Below, in pieces: positions 54,728 through 63,493 of a stretch of DNA of 64,000 nucleotides. Each line of letters begins with the position of its first letter. Positions within the stretch are counted from its first letter, which is position 1. Source of the DNA: a bacterium (GTDB lineage: Bacteria; Planctomycetota; JAFGQW01). The stretch spans positions 1,116,001 to 1,180,000 of the forward strand of contig JAUHXU010000002.1 in NCBI GenBank assembly GCA_030426805.1, written 5' to 3'. The notes beneath the pieces are model-generated. The model saw nothing but the letters and a program-made list of their open reading frames with translations, was not told the origin of the DNA and ran no database searches. The position numbers were made by a program, and so were the translations under genes.

Positions 54728-54759
54728 AATACCCCTGTAGTCCCGGCCCGGTCCGGGAC
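54722..54759 (+). terminator. Two hairpins between ybaB and rpoN
   Basis: GGGTA-GAA-TACCC (54722-54734) overlaps the ybaB stop, and GTCCCGG (54740-54746) pairs with CCGGGAC (54753-54759). No T-tract follows, so attenuation or a Rho-dependent end is more likely than a classic terminator. Confidence 0.35.
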
Positions 54760-54837
54760 ACTCGATCCGCCCGTCGGCGGATCTTGAAACGCGACACACG
54801 GGACGACCCGGACCCACGACACGACGGCTGAACGGAC

Positions 54838-56256
54838 ATGCGGCTAGAGCTCTCGATGAAGGCGCGGCTGGAACAGCAGCTGCGCCTCGCTCCGCAGATC
54901 ATTCAGTCGATCGAGATCCTGCAGTTGCCGTCGATCGACCTGGCGGAACTCGTGGAGAACGAGCTGCTCGAAAACGAGTTGCTCGAGCGGCAGGATCAAG
55001 CCGAGGCGTCCGAGGCGGAGGCCGACACCACGACCGAGGCGGACTCCGAGGTCGATGACTTCCTCGACGCGTTCGAGCGCTACGCGAACGACGACTGGAG
55101 CGACAACTACGGGCTCAAGCGGAGCGGTGGCGACGAGGCCGACAAGAAGCTCGAAGCGCTGCAGAACACCGCGTCGCCGCCGGCCAGCATGTCGGACTTG
55201 CTCGTCGGTCAGCTCCACCTGCTCGACGTCGAGCCGCGCGTGTCGGAGTTGTGCGAGTACTTCATCAACAACCTCGACGAGCACGGCTTCCTGCCGCAGG
55301 ATCCGCTCGATCTGGTCTCGGGCCTCGAGGAGGCGTATACCGACGACGAAGTCGAGCAGGCCGTTCACGTCCTGCAATCGCTCGAGCCCGCGGGGATCGG
55401 CGCACGCAACGTCGTCGAGTGCCTCGTGCTGCAGCTGCACCCCGAGTCGCGCGACTACTACCTGATGCGCGAGCTGATCGAGCACCACTTCGAGGACCTG
55501 ATGAAGAACAAGCTGCCGCGCGTCGCGAAGGCGACCGGGCAGACGCTCGACAAGGTCAAGGAGATGCGCGCCGAGATCGGGCGCCTCGATCCTGCACCCG
55601 GTGCCCGCTTCCACGACGAGCGCGCGGCGCCGGTTTCCCCCGACGTCGTCGTCGAGTGGGTCGACGGGCGCTACGAGGTCCAAATCCAGGATCACTTCCT
55701 GCCGCGGCTGACGATTTCGCCGCGGTATCGCGAGTTGCTCGCGGCCGAGCGCGACAATCCGAAAGTGCGCGAGTACGTCAAGAAGAAGCTCGAGAGCGCG
55801 CGCTGGCTGATCGAGAGCATCGAGCAGCGTCGCAGTACGTTGAACAAGGTTTGCTGTGCGATCGTCGACCGCCAGCAGGAGTTCTTCGACCACGGAATCC
55901 ACTCGCTCAAGCCGCTGAAGATGCAGGACGTCGCCGACGTCGTCGGGATCCACGTCTCGACCGTGAGTCGCGCGATCTCCGACAAGTGGATGCAGTCGCC
56001 CCAGGGCATCCATCCGCTGAAGTTCTTCTTCACCGGCGCGACCGACGTCGCCGGTGGCGGTGTCGAGAGTCGTGTCAGCGTGAAGTCGCGGATCAAGGAA
56101 CTGATCGACCGAGAGGACGCGACGGCGCCGCTGTCCGACGAGGACATCGTCAAGAAGCTGTCCGAAGAACTCGGCCTCAGTATCGCGCGACGCACCGTCA
56201 CGAAGTATCGCAAGGCGCTCGGCATTCCGTCGTCGCGCCAGCGCAAGCAGTTCTGA
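54838..56256 (+). CDS. rpoN: RNA polymerase sigma-54 factor
   Basis: Sigma-54 directs enhancer-dependent transcription. The 472-residue protein shows the Gln-rich region I (MRLELSMKARLEQQLRLAPQ), an acidic region II, the core-binding domain with DEHGFLPQDP, the helix-turn-helix HVSTVSRAISDKWMQSPQG and the RpoN box ARRTVTKYRKALGIPSSRQR. It is full length. No sigma-54 activator lies in the window. Confidence 0.96.
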   Translation: MRLELSMKARLEQQLRLAPQIIQSIEILQLPSIDLAELVENELLENELLERQDQAEASEAEADTTTEADSEVDDFLDAFERYANDDWSDNYGLKRSGGDEADKKLEALQNTASPPASMSDLLVGQLHLLDVEPRVSELCEYFINNLDEHGFLPQDPLDLVSGLEEAYTDDEVEQAVHVLQSLEPAGIGARNVVECLVLQLHPESRDYYLMRELIEHHFEDLMKNKLPRVAKATGQTLDKVKEMRAEIGRLDPAPGARFHDERAAPVSPDVVVEWVDGRYEVQIQDHFLPRLTISPRYRELLAAERDNPKVREYVKKKLESARWLIESIEQRRSTLNKVCCAIVDRQQEFFDHGIHSLKPLKMQDVADVVGIHVSTVSRAISDKWMQSPQGIHPLKFFFTGATDVAGGGVESRVSVKSRIKELIDREDATAPLSDEDIVKKLSEELGLSIARRTVTKYRKALGIPSSRQRKQF

Positions 56257-56273
56257 CGCGGGCGCGTGCCGCC

Positions 56274-57056
56274 GTGTCCGACGCGTCGCCGCGCAACCTG
56301 AAGCTCACGATCGAGTATGACGGGAGCCGCTACCTCGGGTGGCAGGTCCAGCCGCAGGGCGCGACGATCCAAGGCGTCATCGAGGACGCCATCGAGCGCG
56401 TCACCGGCGAGCGGCGGCGGATCAACGGCAGCGGCCGAACGGACGCGGGCGTGCACGCGTTCGGCCAGGTCGCGAACGTGCGCGTGCGCACGCGCATTCC
56501 GACCGACCGGCTCGCCGGCGCCCTCAACGCGAATCTCCCCGACGACGTCGTCGTTCTCGCGGTCGAAGACGTGCCGTGGGCGTTTCACGCGCGCTACGAC
56601 GCGACGGCGAAGACGTACGAATACGTCGTCGAGACGCGTCGCACCCGTCCGGTGGTCGGCCGTGGGCGCGTACATCATCACCCCGCTGCGCTCGACGTCG
56701 ATGCGATGCGCGCGGCTGCGACGGCGCTCGTCGGGCAACACGATTTTCGTTCCTTCGCGACCGTCGATCCGGTGCGCGCGGGGCGAAGCGCGGTACGCAC
56801 GCTCTTCGAGGCGGGCGTCGAGCGCGACGGGACGCGCGTACGATTTCGATTCACGGCCGACGGTTTCCTCTACAACATGGTCCGCGCACTCGTCGGAACG
56901 CTGCTCGAGATCGGCGTCGGTCGGCGCCCGGCGGACGACGTCGCGCGGGTGCTCGCCGCGTGCGACCGGCGGGTCGCCGGGCCGAACGCGCCCGCGCGCG
57001 GCCTGACGCTCGTCCGCGTCGAATACGCCCCCGATGCGCCACCCGGTTGCGCTTGA
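56274..57056 (+). CDS. truA: tRNA pseudouridine(38-40) synthase TruA
   Basis: TruA isomerises uridines 38-40 in the anticodon stem-loop. The 260-residue protein includes LTIEYDGSRYLGWQVQPQG, the catalytic-Asp motif GSGRTDAGVHAFGQVAN, the Tyr-containing AKTYEYVV and FLYNMVRALVGTLLEIG. GTG 56274 gives the normal N-terminus, 17 nt after the rpoN stop. Confidence 0.95.
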   Translation: MSDASPRNLKLTIEYDGSRYLGWQVQPQGATIQGVIEDAIERVTGERRRINGSGRTDAGVHAFGQVANVRVRTRIPTDRLAGALNANLPDDVVVLAVEDVPWAFHARYDATAKTYEYVVETRRTRPVVGRGRVHHHPAALDVDAMRAAATALVGQHDFRSFATVDPVRAGRSAVRTLFEAGVERDGTRVRFRFTADGFLYNMVRALVGTLLEIGVGRRPADDVARVLAACDRRVAGPNAPARGLTLVRVEYAPDAPPGCA

Positions 57057-57080
57057 CACCAAGGGGGCGCGGGGTATCAT
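57053..57080 (+). promoter_or_regulatory. Promoter of hpf
   Basis: Consensus TTGACA (57053-57058) overlaps the truA stop, and TATCAT (57075-57080) follows after 16 bp. The leader to the hpf ATG would be about 205 nt, unusually long for this gene. Confidence 0.6.
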
Positions 57081-57291
57081 CGGACAGGTCGATGAGGCAT
57101 GCCGTCGAACACCGATGCCGTGTGAACAGACGCTCGAATGAGCGCCCGCTCATCGACAAACCCGCCCCGTCGCATCTCGCGACATTGCGATCGCCCCGTT
57201 CCGCATCACCCGCTCGGCGACCGATCCGATCCGCGTCGCAACGCGTCCGTGGGTCGCGCTCCGGGAGTCGCCGTCAGAGAGGAGTCTCGCG

Positions 57292-57678
57292 ATGAACGTC
57301 AACATCACCGCTCGGCACGTCGACATGACGCCTGCGTTGCGTGAGTACATCGAGTCGAAGGTCGACCGCATCCAGCGCGTGTTCGATCGCGGGACCAACT
57401 TGCAGGTGACGCTCGACGTCGACAGCGACCAGCAACGGGCCGAGATGATCCTGACCGGCACGAAGAACACGTCGGTCGTCGCGCACGACGTCGCCGACGA
57501 CCTCTACGCGGCGATCGACGGCACGGTCGACAAGCTGGTCCGCCAGCTCAAGCGCTACAACGCGAAGATCGGCCACGGGCGGCGGGGCGAAGGGCTCGCG
57601 GAGGCGAGCACGCCGCTCGGGGAAGGCCGCGAAGACGACGACCTCCCGACCTACCAGGACGCCGTCGACGACGTGTAG
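57292..57678 (+). CDS. hpf: Ribosome hibernation promoting factor (short form)
   Basis: HPF binds the decoding centre of idle ribosomes. The 128-residue protein has the S30AE fold start NITARHVDMTPALREYIESK and the basic helix VDKLVRQLKRYNAKI. The acidic tail is too short for the C-terminal dimerisation domain of long HPF, so this is the short type. An RBS GAGAGGAG precedes the ATG. As in gamma-proteobacteria, it lies close to rpoN, with truA between them. Confidence 0.92.
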   Translation: MNVNITARHVDMTPALREYIESKVDRIQRVFDRGTNLQVTLDVDSDQQRAEMILTGTKNTSVVAHDVADDLYAAIDGTVDKLVRQLKRYNAKIGHGRRGEGLAEASTPLGEGREDDDLPTYQDAVDDV

Positions 57679-57685
57679 TCGCCGG

Positions 57686-57727
57686 CCCGCGGACCCCGGC
57701 TCGACGGGCCGGTCCGCGGGTTTTTTT
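57686..57727 (+). terminator. Intrinsic terminator after hpf
   Basis: CCCGCGGACC (57686-57695) pairs perfectly with GGTCCGCGGG (57711-57720), followed directly by seven T residues. This is the clearest terminator in the window. The remainder of the gap to pilM (57728-57979) has no feature I can support. Confidence 0.85.
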
Positions 57728-57979
57728 GTCGACGCTCCGCCCGACCACGGTCCGCCCTGAGCGCGCCAGGCGCCGGACGTGGATGCCCTGCCACGACTTG
57801 CGCGCCTCCGCGGTGCCGCCGTGCCCCTCGTCGCCGATTCTCGGGCAACCCGCCGCCGTCTTAAGTCGACTTTCGCTGATTGTCGATGACTTCCCACGTC
57901 GTGGGGGCATTCCGAGCCTCACCGTGAGAACGAAAGGACGGCGCCCGCTCTGCCGGAGCGCGGCGACGGGTAGGGGACC

Positions 57980-59026
57980 ATGGTCTTCAAACGCACCAAG
58001 AGTATCGTCGGCCTCGACATCGGCTCGCACGCCGTCAAGGCAGTCGAGATGAGCCTCGTCGGCAACGAGTTCGTCCTCACCGAGTTCGGCCAGGCGCAGG
58101 TCTACGCGGAGGGGAGCATCTCCGACGCGATCAACGAGGTGATGTCGAGCTGCCGCTTCCGCACGAAGCGCGTCGTCACGTCGGTCAGCGGCAAGTCGGT
58201 GATCGTCCGCTACCTCAACCTCGTTCAGATGAACGACGACGAGTTGAAGAACGCGATCCGCTTCGAGGCGGACAAGTACATCCCGTTCGACGTCGACGAG
58301 GTCGTGCTCGATTGTCAGCGCCTCGACGACCTCGACCAGGCGGTGCGCGTCGAGGCCGGTCAGGACGCCGAGATGCGCGTTCTGCTCGTCGCCTGCAAGC
58401 GGAGCCTCGTCGAGGACCACTTCGGGATGCTGACGGGCCTCGGCCTGCAGCCCGAGATCATCGACGTCGACGCGTTCGCGCTCGGCAACGCGTATGAGTT
58501 CATGGCGACCGGCGGCGAGGCGATCGCCGACGACGACCGCGTGGTCGCCCTGATCGACATCGGTGCGAACAAGACGAACATCAACATCGTGCGCGGCACC
58601 AGCTCGTTCTTCACGCGCGAGATCTACCTCGGTGGCGACGACTTCACCGGCGGCATCTCGAAGAAGCTGAGCGTCGACCTGCACGAGGCAGAGCTGCTCA
58701 AGCGCGATCCGGGGGACCAGATCGAAGACGTCAAGGACGCGATCTTCCCCTACATCGACGACATCGGAAACGAGATTCGCCTGAGCTTCGACTACTACGA
58801 GAACCAGTTCGATCGCGAGGTCGACGAGGTGTTTCTGAGCGGCGGCGCATCGCGCCTGATGACGCTCGAGGAGTCGCTCGAGCGCATCTTCGAGAAGAAG
58901 ACGTCGCTCTGGAGCCCGGTCGAGTACCTGAAGAGCTCCGATCGCGTCGACCGCGAGTTGCTCGAAGAGAACGCGCCGCAACTCGCGATCGCGGTCGGTC
59001 TCGCGTCCCGTCTGCAGGTCGCGTAA
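57980..59026 (+). CDS. pilM: Type IV pilus assembly protein PilM
   Basis: PilM is the actin-like cytoplasmic protein that recruits PilN and the pilus motors. The 348-residue protein has the ATP-binding motifs GLDIGSHAVKAVEMS and LIDIGANKTNINIV, the IRFEADKYIPFD segment and VFLSGGASRLMTLEE. GGGTAGGGGA precedes the ATG. It opens the operon pilM-pilN-pilO/P-pilQ, with 12 nt before pilN. Confidence 0.95.
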   Translation: MVFKRTKSIVGLDIGSHAVKAVEMSLVGNEFVLTEFGQAQVYAEGSISDAINEVMSSCRFRTKRVVTSVSGKSVIVRYLNLVQMNDDELKNAIRFEADKYIPFDVDEVVLDCQRLDDLDQAVRVEAGQDAEMRVLLVACKRSLVEDHFGMLTGLGLQPEIIDVDAFALGNAYEFMATGGEAIADDDRVVALIDIGANKTNINIVRGTSSFFTREIYLGGDDFTGGISKKLSVDLHEAELLKRDPGDQIEDVKDAIFPYIDDIGNEIRLSFDYYENQFDREVDEVFLSGGASRLMTLEESLERIFEKKTSLWSPVEYLKSSDRVDRELLEENAPQLAIAVGLASRLQVA

Positions 59027-59038
59027 GGGGGTGGCACG

Positions 59039-59731
59039 ATGATCACTGTCAACCTGATCCCGCAGGACTTCACACCGAAGCAGCGGACGCCGATCGGCCA
59101 GTTCGTCGGCATCCTGGTGTGCGTCCTGCTCGTCGCGGGCTCGTTCGCCGCGTTCCTCTACATGGAATACGGCCGCCTCGCCGAGGTGGAGAGCGAGCTG
59201 AGCAAGGTGACCGCCGAACTCGAACTCGTCAAGCCGCACCGCGTCTACGCGGAGAAGCTGCAAGCCGAGAAGAAGGAGTTCGCGCGTCGCACGGAGACCA
59301 TCCAGGGCATCGGCGCCGCGCGCGTCCTCTGGTCGAAGAAGCTCGACCAGTTCTGGGAGGTCGTCGAGAACAAGGGCGACACCGAGCGTCACCTCGTGTG
59401 GATCAACTCGCTGTCGGCGCGCAGCCCCGGCAAGGGCAAGAAGCGCAAGCAGAGCAAGCCGGGCACGTTCCGGTTCGCCGGCTACAGCGCCTCGCAGCAC
59501 TCGCGCAAGCTGAGTGACTTCCACCGGGATCTGACCGAGTCGCCGTTCTACTCGAGCGGGCTCTACGACATCGATTACCCCGAGGGTAAGCAGCAGTCGT
59601 TTACCGACGGCCTCGAGCCGAACGTCGCGTGGAAGTTCGACTTCTCGATGAAGCTGCGCTCCAACGAGCCGGCGAAGAAGAAGTCGAAGAAGCCGGCCAA
59701 GAAGGCGCCGGCGAAGAAGAAGAGCAAGTGA
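59039..59731 (+). CDS. pilN: PilN-like pilus assembly protein with Lys-rich tail
   Basis: PilN is a bitopic membrane protein that binds PilM through its N-terminus. The MITVNLIPQDF start is the typical PilM-binding peptide (consensus INLLP). One membrane segment (about residues 22-44) and a coiled coil (about 45-90) follow. The C-terminal half is larger than usual at 230 residues in total and ends in a Lys/Ala/Pro-rich tail (AKKKSKKPAKKAPAKKKSK), which should lie in the periplasm. Confidence 0.85.
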   Translation: MITVNLIPQDFTPKQRTPIGQFVGILVCVLLVAGSFAAFLYMEYGRLAEVESELSKVTAELELVKPHRVYAEKLQAEKKEFARRTETIQGIGAARVLWSKKLDQFWEVVENKGDTERHLVWINSLSARSPGKGKKRKQSKPGTFRFAGYSASQHSRKLSDFHRDLTESPFYSSGLYDIDYPEGKQQSFTDGLEPNVAWKFDFSMKLRSNEPAKKKSKKPAKKAPAKKKSK

Positions 59732-59785
59732 GTGAGGAACGACCGAGCACGCTCGGCGGACACGTAGAAAAGCCGGAGGTGGCAG

Positions 59786-61222
59786 GTGGGTAACCTGGGC
59801 GAAAAGAAGGCGCTCCTCGCAGTGGTGGGGGTGACGGTGCTGCTGACTGCAGGCGCACTGTATCTCACCTACAGCTCGTACGAGAAAGCGGAGCAGGGCA
59901 AGCAGAAGATCCAGGGCGTGCGCAACGACATCGTCAAGGCGCTCGCGAAGAAGCGGATGATCCCTGCGCTCGAGCGCGAGGTGATCATCCTTCGCGAGAA
60001 CGTCGAGGAGTACGTCAAGATCCTGCCCGAAGACAAGCAGATCAACAACTTCGTCAACCGGATCAACGAGTTCCAGACGGACGCGGGGATCGAGCTGACG
60101 GGGTTGGACGCGCCGGCGCGCCGTAGCGCGAAGAAGAAGGGCAAGAGCGCGACCGCGTTCGAGCGCTTCGTCTACAAGCTCAAGGTCAGCGGCACGTTCC
60201 GCGACCTGGTGCGCTTCATCAACAAGTTCGAGAACTACGAGCGCTTCGTCGCGGTCGAGGACTTCTCCTTCAAGCCGGACAAGCGCACGCCCGCGGACGA
60301 GGACATGCGCCTCACCGGCGGGATCACGATCGAGACCTACGCGTATCACGCCGGGGCCGCCGCGTCGGACCGCGTGAAGATCGCGAAGATCGACGACAAG
60401 CGCGAGGCGCTGCGCGACCAGATCATGGCGCAACGCAACGAGATCGAGATTCTCCGTCACCACCTCGACCCGGTCGTGGTCGACGGCCGTCGCGACCCCT
60501 TCAAGGATCCGCGCCGACCGAAGGTCGCCGAGAACGAGGAAGGCGAGGGCAACGGTGCCGAGCGTTTCGCGAAGCAGAAGCGTTTCGTCGCCTGGGCGGT
60601 CGGTGAGCTGAAGCAGATCAACGACATGATCGTCGCGGAGGAGAACGAGCCGCTGATCATCCGCCAGATGGAGATCAAGAAGCAGATCGACGAGCGCGTG
60701 GGCAACCTGAGCGCGCAGTTGTCGAACGCCCGCAACGATCGCCTCGTCACCGCGGGACCGCTGCAGCGTGAACTCGAGCGCGAGGTGCTCGATCCGCTCG
60801 CACGGATCATCAAGGACCGCCGCATCGCCGTGAAGACCGGCCTGTCGGTGCAGGACCTCGAGATGATCCTGACGAAGATGCAGCACTACTTCAAGAAGGG
60901 TGAGCTCGGTCAGGTCGTATCGCAATTCGACCTCGTGGCGAAGCAACTCGGCACGACCGACACCGGCGATCCCGACACGAAGGCACTCGTCGTGAAGATC
61001 TACGGCCTGAAGAACAAGGCCATGGTCATCAGCGAGTTCTCGAAGCGTCCGATCGCGATCAGCGGGATCATCTCCGTCAAGGGGAGCCCGGTCGCGATCA
61101 TCAACGGGCGCGTCTTCGAGAAGGGCGAGATGCTCGACGAAGACGTGAAGATCCATGACATTCGCTCCGAGGAGGTCGAGTTCGTCTTCCGCGATGTGCG
61201 AATCATCCGGAGGTGGGAGTAA
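59786..61222 (+). CDS. pilO: PilO-like protein fused to a PilP-like domain
   Basis: PilO pairs with PilN, and PilP links this pair to the secretin. Residues 1-200 have a membrane segment (about 10-27), a coiled coil and a PilO-type fold (LREKVEEY-like LRENVEEYVKILPEDKQINN, VSGTFRDLVRFINKFENYER). After a helical linker, the last 60 residues have the pattern ISGIISVKGSPVAIINGRVF, then VKIHDIRSEEVEF, matching the PilP/GspC homology region. The 478-residue length is more than twice that of PilO. No separate pilP follows, which supports a fusion. GTG 59786 has a GGAGGT site. Confidence 0.78.
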   Translation: MGNLGEKKALLAVVGVTVLLTAGALYLTYSSYEKAEQGKQKIQGVRNDIVKALAKKRMIPALEREVIILRENVEEYVKILPEDKQINNFVNRINEFQTDAGIELTGLDAPARRSAKKKGKSATAFERFVYKLKVSGTFRDLVRFINKFENYERFVAVEDFSFKPDKRTPADEDMRLTGGITIETYAYHAGAAASDRVKIAKIDDKREALRDQIMAQRNEIEILRHHLDPVVVDGRRDPFKDPRRPKVAENEEGEGNGAERFAKQKRFVAWAVGELKQINDMIVAEENEPLIIRQMEIKKQIDERVGNLSAQLSNARNDRLVTAGPLQRELEREVLDPLARIIKDRRIAVKTGLSVQDLEMILTKMQHYFKKGELGQVVSQFDLVAKQLGTTDTGDPDTKALVVKIYGLKNKAMVISEFSKRPIAISGIISVKGSPVAIINGRVFEKGEMLDEDVKIHDIRSEEVEFVFRDVRIIRRWE

Positions 61223-61266
61223 GACCTCACACAGGGTGGAATGAACGACTTGGGGAGGTTCGAAAG

Positions 61267-63099
61267 ATGGTTCTGAATCGGACGGCACGCGGCGCTACCG
61301 CTTGTGCCCTGATTCTCGCACTCGCCGGTGGTGCGTTCGCTCAAGGGGGCGACGACGGCGAGAAGAAGGTCGAGAGTCGGGCGAAGATTCGCCGCGCGAA
61401 GATCACGATGGATGTGAGCGGTCGTGCGCTCAAGGACGTGGTCGATCACATTCGGACGGTTACCGGCGCCAACATCTTCGTGATGTCCGGCGGCGACGAG
61501 CCGGTCGACTTCAAGTGTGACCAACTGGAGTGGTTCAAGGCGCTCGAGTACGTCGCCGAGATCGCCGGTTGCGTCCTGATCGAGGAAGGCGTGAACGTCT
61601 ACCGCGTCGAGAAACCGCCGCGCGTGAACTTCTTCTTCGAGGATGCGGACGTCAAGAAGGTCATCGACGCGATCTCGCGCATCGGCGGGGCGAACATCAT
61701 CGTCAGCCCCGAGGTGCAGGGACTCGTCAACGTTCGCCTCACGGACATCCCGTGGCGCGACGCGCTCGAGACCATCGTCAAGACGCTCGGCTTCACGATC
61801 GTCGAGGAGGACCGCGGCATCCTGCGCGTCGTCTCCCCGTCGAGCTTGCAGGAGCAGCTGGAGACGCGGATCTTCCGGTTGAAGTTCCTGCGTCCGCCGG
61901 GCACCTACACCGCGACGATCAAGACCGACTACGCGGTCGGCCAGCCGATCGAGAACCGTGCGAAGGACGCCAAGGGCCTGGAGAAGAACTTCTTCCTGCT
62001 CAACGCGTTGCGCAAGGCGCTCTCGCCGCTGGGTGAGCTCGACTACATCCTCGAGCGCAACACGATCATCGTGAAGGACACCAAGCCGACGCTGGACGCG
62101 ATCGACAGGATCATCGAGCGGCTCGACGTGGAGCCGGCGCAGATCTTCCTCGACGTGAAGTTCGTGTCGACGCGCAACACCGATCTGTTCGACTTCGGTG
62201 TCGACTGGGCCAACGGCTTCCAGGTCTTCACCAACGGCGGGATCGTGCCGTCGCGCCTCCCGTTCGACGTCGGACGGGGTGGCTGGGACGACGACATCAT
62301 CCCGAGCATCTCGGACGGTCCGCTGCCGCTGAGCGACGATCAACTCGCCGCGGCGACGACCTACGGCATCCTCGACTTCTCGCAGACGATGGCGACGCTG
62401 CGTCTGCTGAAGGACGATGCGAAGTCGTCGATCGTTCAGGCGCCGAAGCTGATCGCACTCGACCACCAGGAGGCGACGATCTTCGTCGGCGACACGGTGC
62501 GGTATGCCGAGTCCGAGGCCGAGCAGGGCCAGGCCGGCGGCCTCGAGTTCTCGATCAAGGAAGCGCGGAACTCGCCGGTGCAGACCGGCTTCCAGCTGCT
62601 GTTCATCCCGCACATCATTCCGGACACCGAGAAGATGATCATGACGGTCATCCCGGAGTCGGAGTCGTTTGCGACCGGAACGAACAGCCCGACGCTGCCC
62701 GGCTTCAACCGGTTCCAGATCGGCGACCTGTCGATCGACTTGCCGCAGATCCAGAGCCGGACGCTCGTGACGAAGATGATCCTCGAGAGCGGCCAGACGG
62801 CCGTGATCGGTGGTCTCGTCACCGAGGACGAGTTCGAGCAGGTGCGCAAGATCCCGTTCCTGGGGGACATCCCGATCATCGGCTACGCGTTCAAGTGGAA
62901 GCGTGTCCGCAAGACGAAGGAGTCGCTCCTCGTCTTCATCACGCCCTACCTGATCCGTTCGCCGGAGGAGACCCAGAAGGTGATCGAGCAAGAGGTGACG
63001 CGCCGTCGCGAGAAGCTGCGTTCGGAGAACGAGCGCATCTTCGGCCCGACCCAGGCGTCGCCGGACGAGAAGCCGGCCGAGGGCGCGAGTCAGGACTGA
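61267..63099 (+). CDS. pilQ: Type IV pilus secretin PilQ
   Basis: PilQ forms the outer-membrane channel for the pilus. The 610-residue protein has a signal peptide (ALILALAGGAFAQ), N0/N1-type domains (VDVSGRALKDVVDHI-like repeats and FFFEDADVKKVIDAISRIGG) and the secretin core with LPQIQSRTLVTKMILESGQT and GGLVTEDEFEQVRKIPFLGD, ending with VFITPYLI. ATG 61267 starts the signal peptide. A clear terminator lies 35 nt after the stop. Confidence 0.94.
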   Translation: MVLNRTARGATACALILALAGGAFAQGGDDGEKKVESRAKIRRAKITMDVSGRALKDVVDHIRTVTGANIFVMSGGDEPVDFKCDQLEWFKALEYVAEIAGCVLIEEGVNVYRVEKPPRVNFFFEDADVKKVIDAISRIGGANIIVSPEVQGLVNVRLTDIPWRDALETIVKTLGFTIVEEDRGILRVVSPSSLQEQLETRIFRLKFLRPPGTYTATIKTDYAVGQPIENRAKDAKGLEKNFFLLNALRKALSPLGELDYILERNTIIVKDTKPTLDAIDRIIERLDVEPAQIFLDVKFVSTRNTDLFDFGVDWANGFQVFTNGGIVPSRLPFDVGRGGWDDDIIPSISDGPLPLSDDQLAAATTYGILDFSQTMATLRLLKDDAKSSIVQAPKLIALDHQEATIFVGDTVRYAESEAEQGQAGGLEFSIKEARNSPVQTGFQLLFIPHIIPDTEKMIMTVIPESESFATGTNSPTLPGFNRFQIGDLSIDLPQIQSRTLVTKMILESGQTAVIGGLVTEDEFEQVRKIPFLGDIPIIGYAFKWKRVRKTKESLLVFITPYLIRSPEETQKVIEQEVTRRREKLRSENERIFGPTQASPDEKPAEGASQD

Positions 63100-63133
63100 G
63101 CCTCCCCTGACGAACCGTCACTCAGAACCAAAC

Positions 63134-63169
63134 GGCCGGGATGCCCGCGAGGGTGTCCCGGCCTTTTTT
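63134..63169 (+). terminator. Intrinsic terminator after pilQ
   Basis: GGCCGGGA (63134-63141) pairs with TCCCGGCC (63156-63163), followed by six T residues. Confidence 0.82.
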
Positions 63170-63352
63170 CATGTCGCTTCGCGGGGGATCAGGCGAGTCC
63201 GTGGTCGTCGAGTCGCGCCGCGAACTGGTCGGTCGGCATCCCGACCGCGGCGGCGGCGCGCGCGACGTCCCCGTCGGCTGCGAGCGTCGGCGGATCAGCT
63301 TCTCGCCGACCACCGGGTCTCCCGAGCGGAAATCGGCGCCTGTCGCGGGGTT

Positions 63353-63380
63353 TTGATTTCGGGGCGAAAGCGGCTATTCT
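63353..63380 (+). promoter_or_regulatory. Promoter of the right-edge gene
   Basis: TTGATT (63353-63358) and TATTCT (63375-63380) are spaced by 16 bp. The gap from 63170 to 63352 has no other visible signal. The leader to GTG 63494 would be about 105 nt. Confidence 0.45.
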
Positions 63381-63493
63381 TGTCGGCGACCGGCGGACGG
63401 GCGGGCGGCCCGTGGCGCCGCGCATCGAAACCCATTCACTTGTGGCTCGCGGCCGGTCCGGTCGTGGGCAGGACGAGGATCTCCGGTAGGTCC

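Noticed and set aside
57789..57804. Possible sigma-54 promoter before pilM (CTGCCACGACTTGCG)
   Set aside because: Only two bases lie between the -24-like and -12-like parts instead of four, and the GG of the -24 element is missing.
57548..61288. Open frame of about 1,246 codons on the minus strand opposite pilM, pilN and pilO
   Set aside because: Antisense to recognisable pilus genes, with Leu/Asp/Val-rich sequence, no motifs and no ribosome site.
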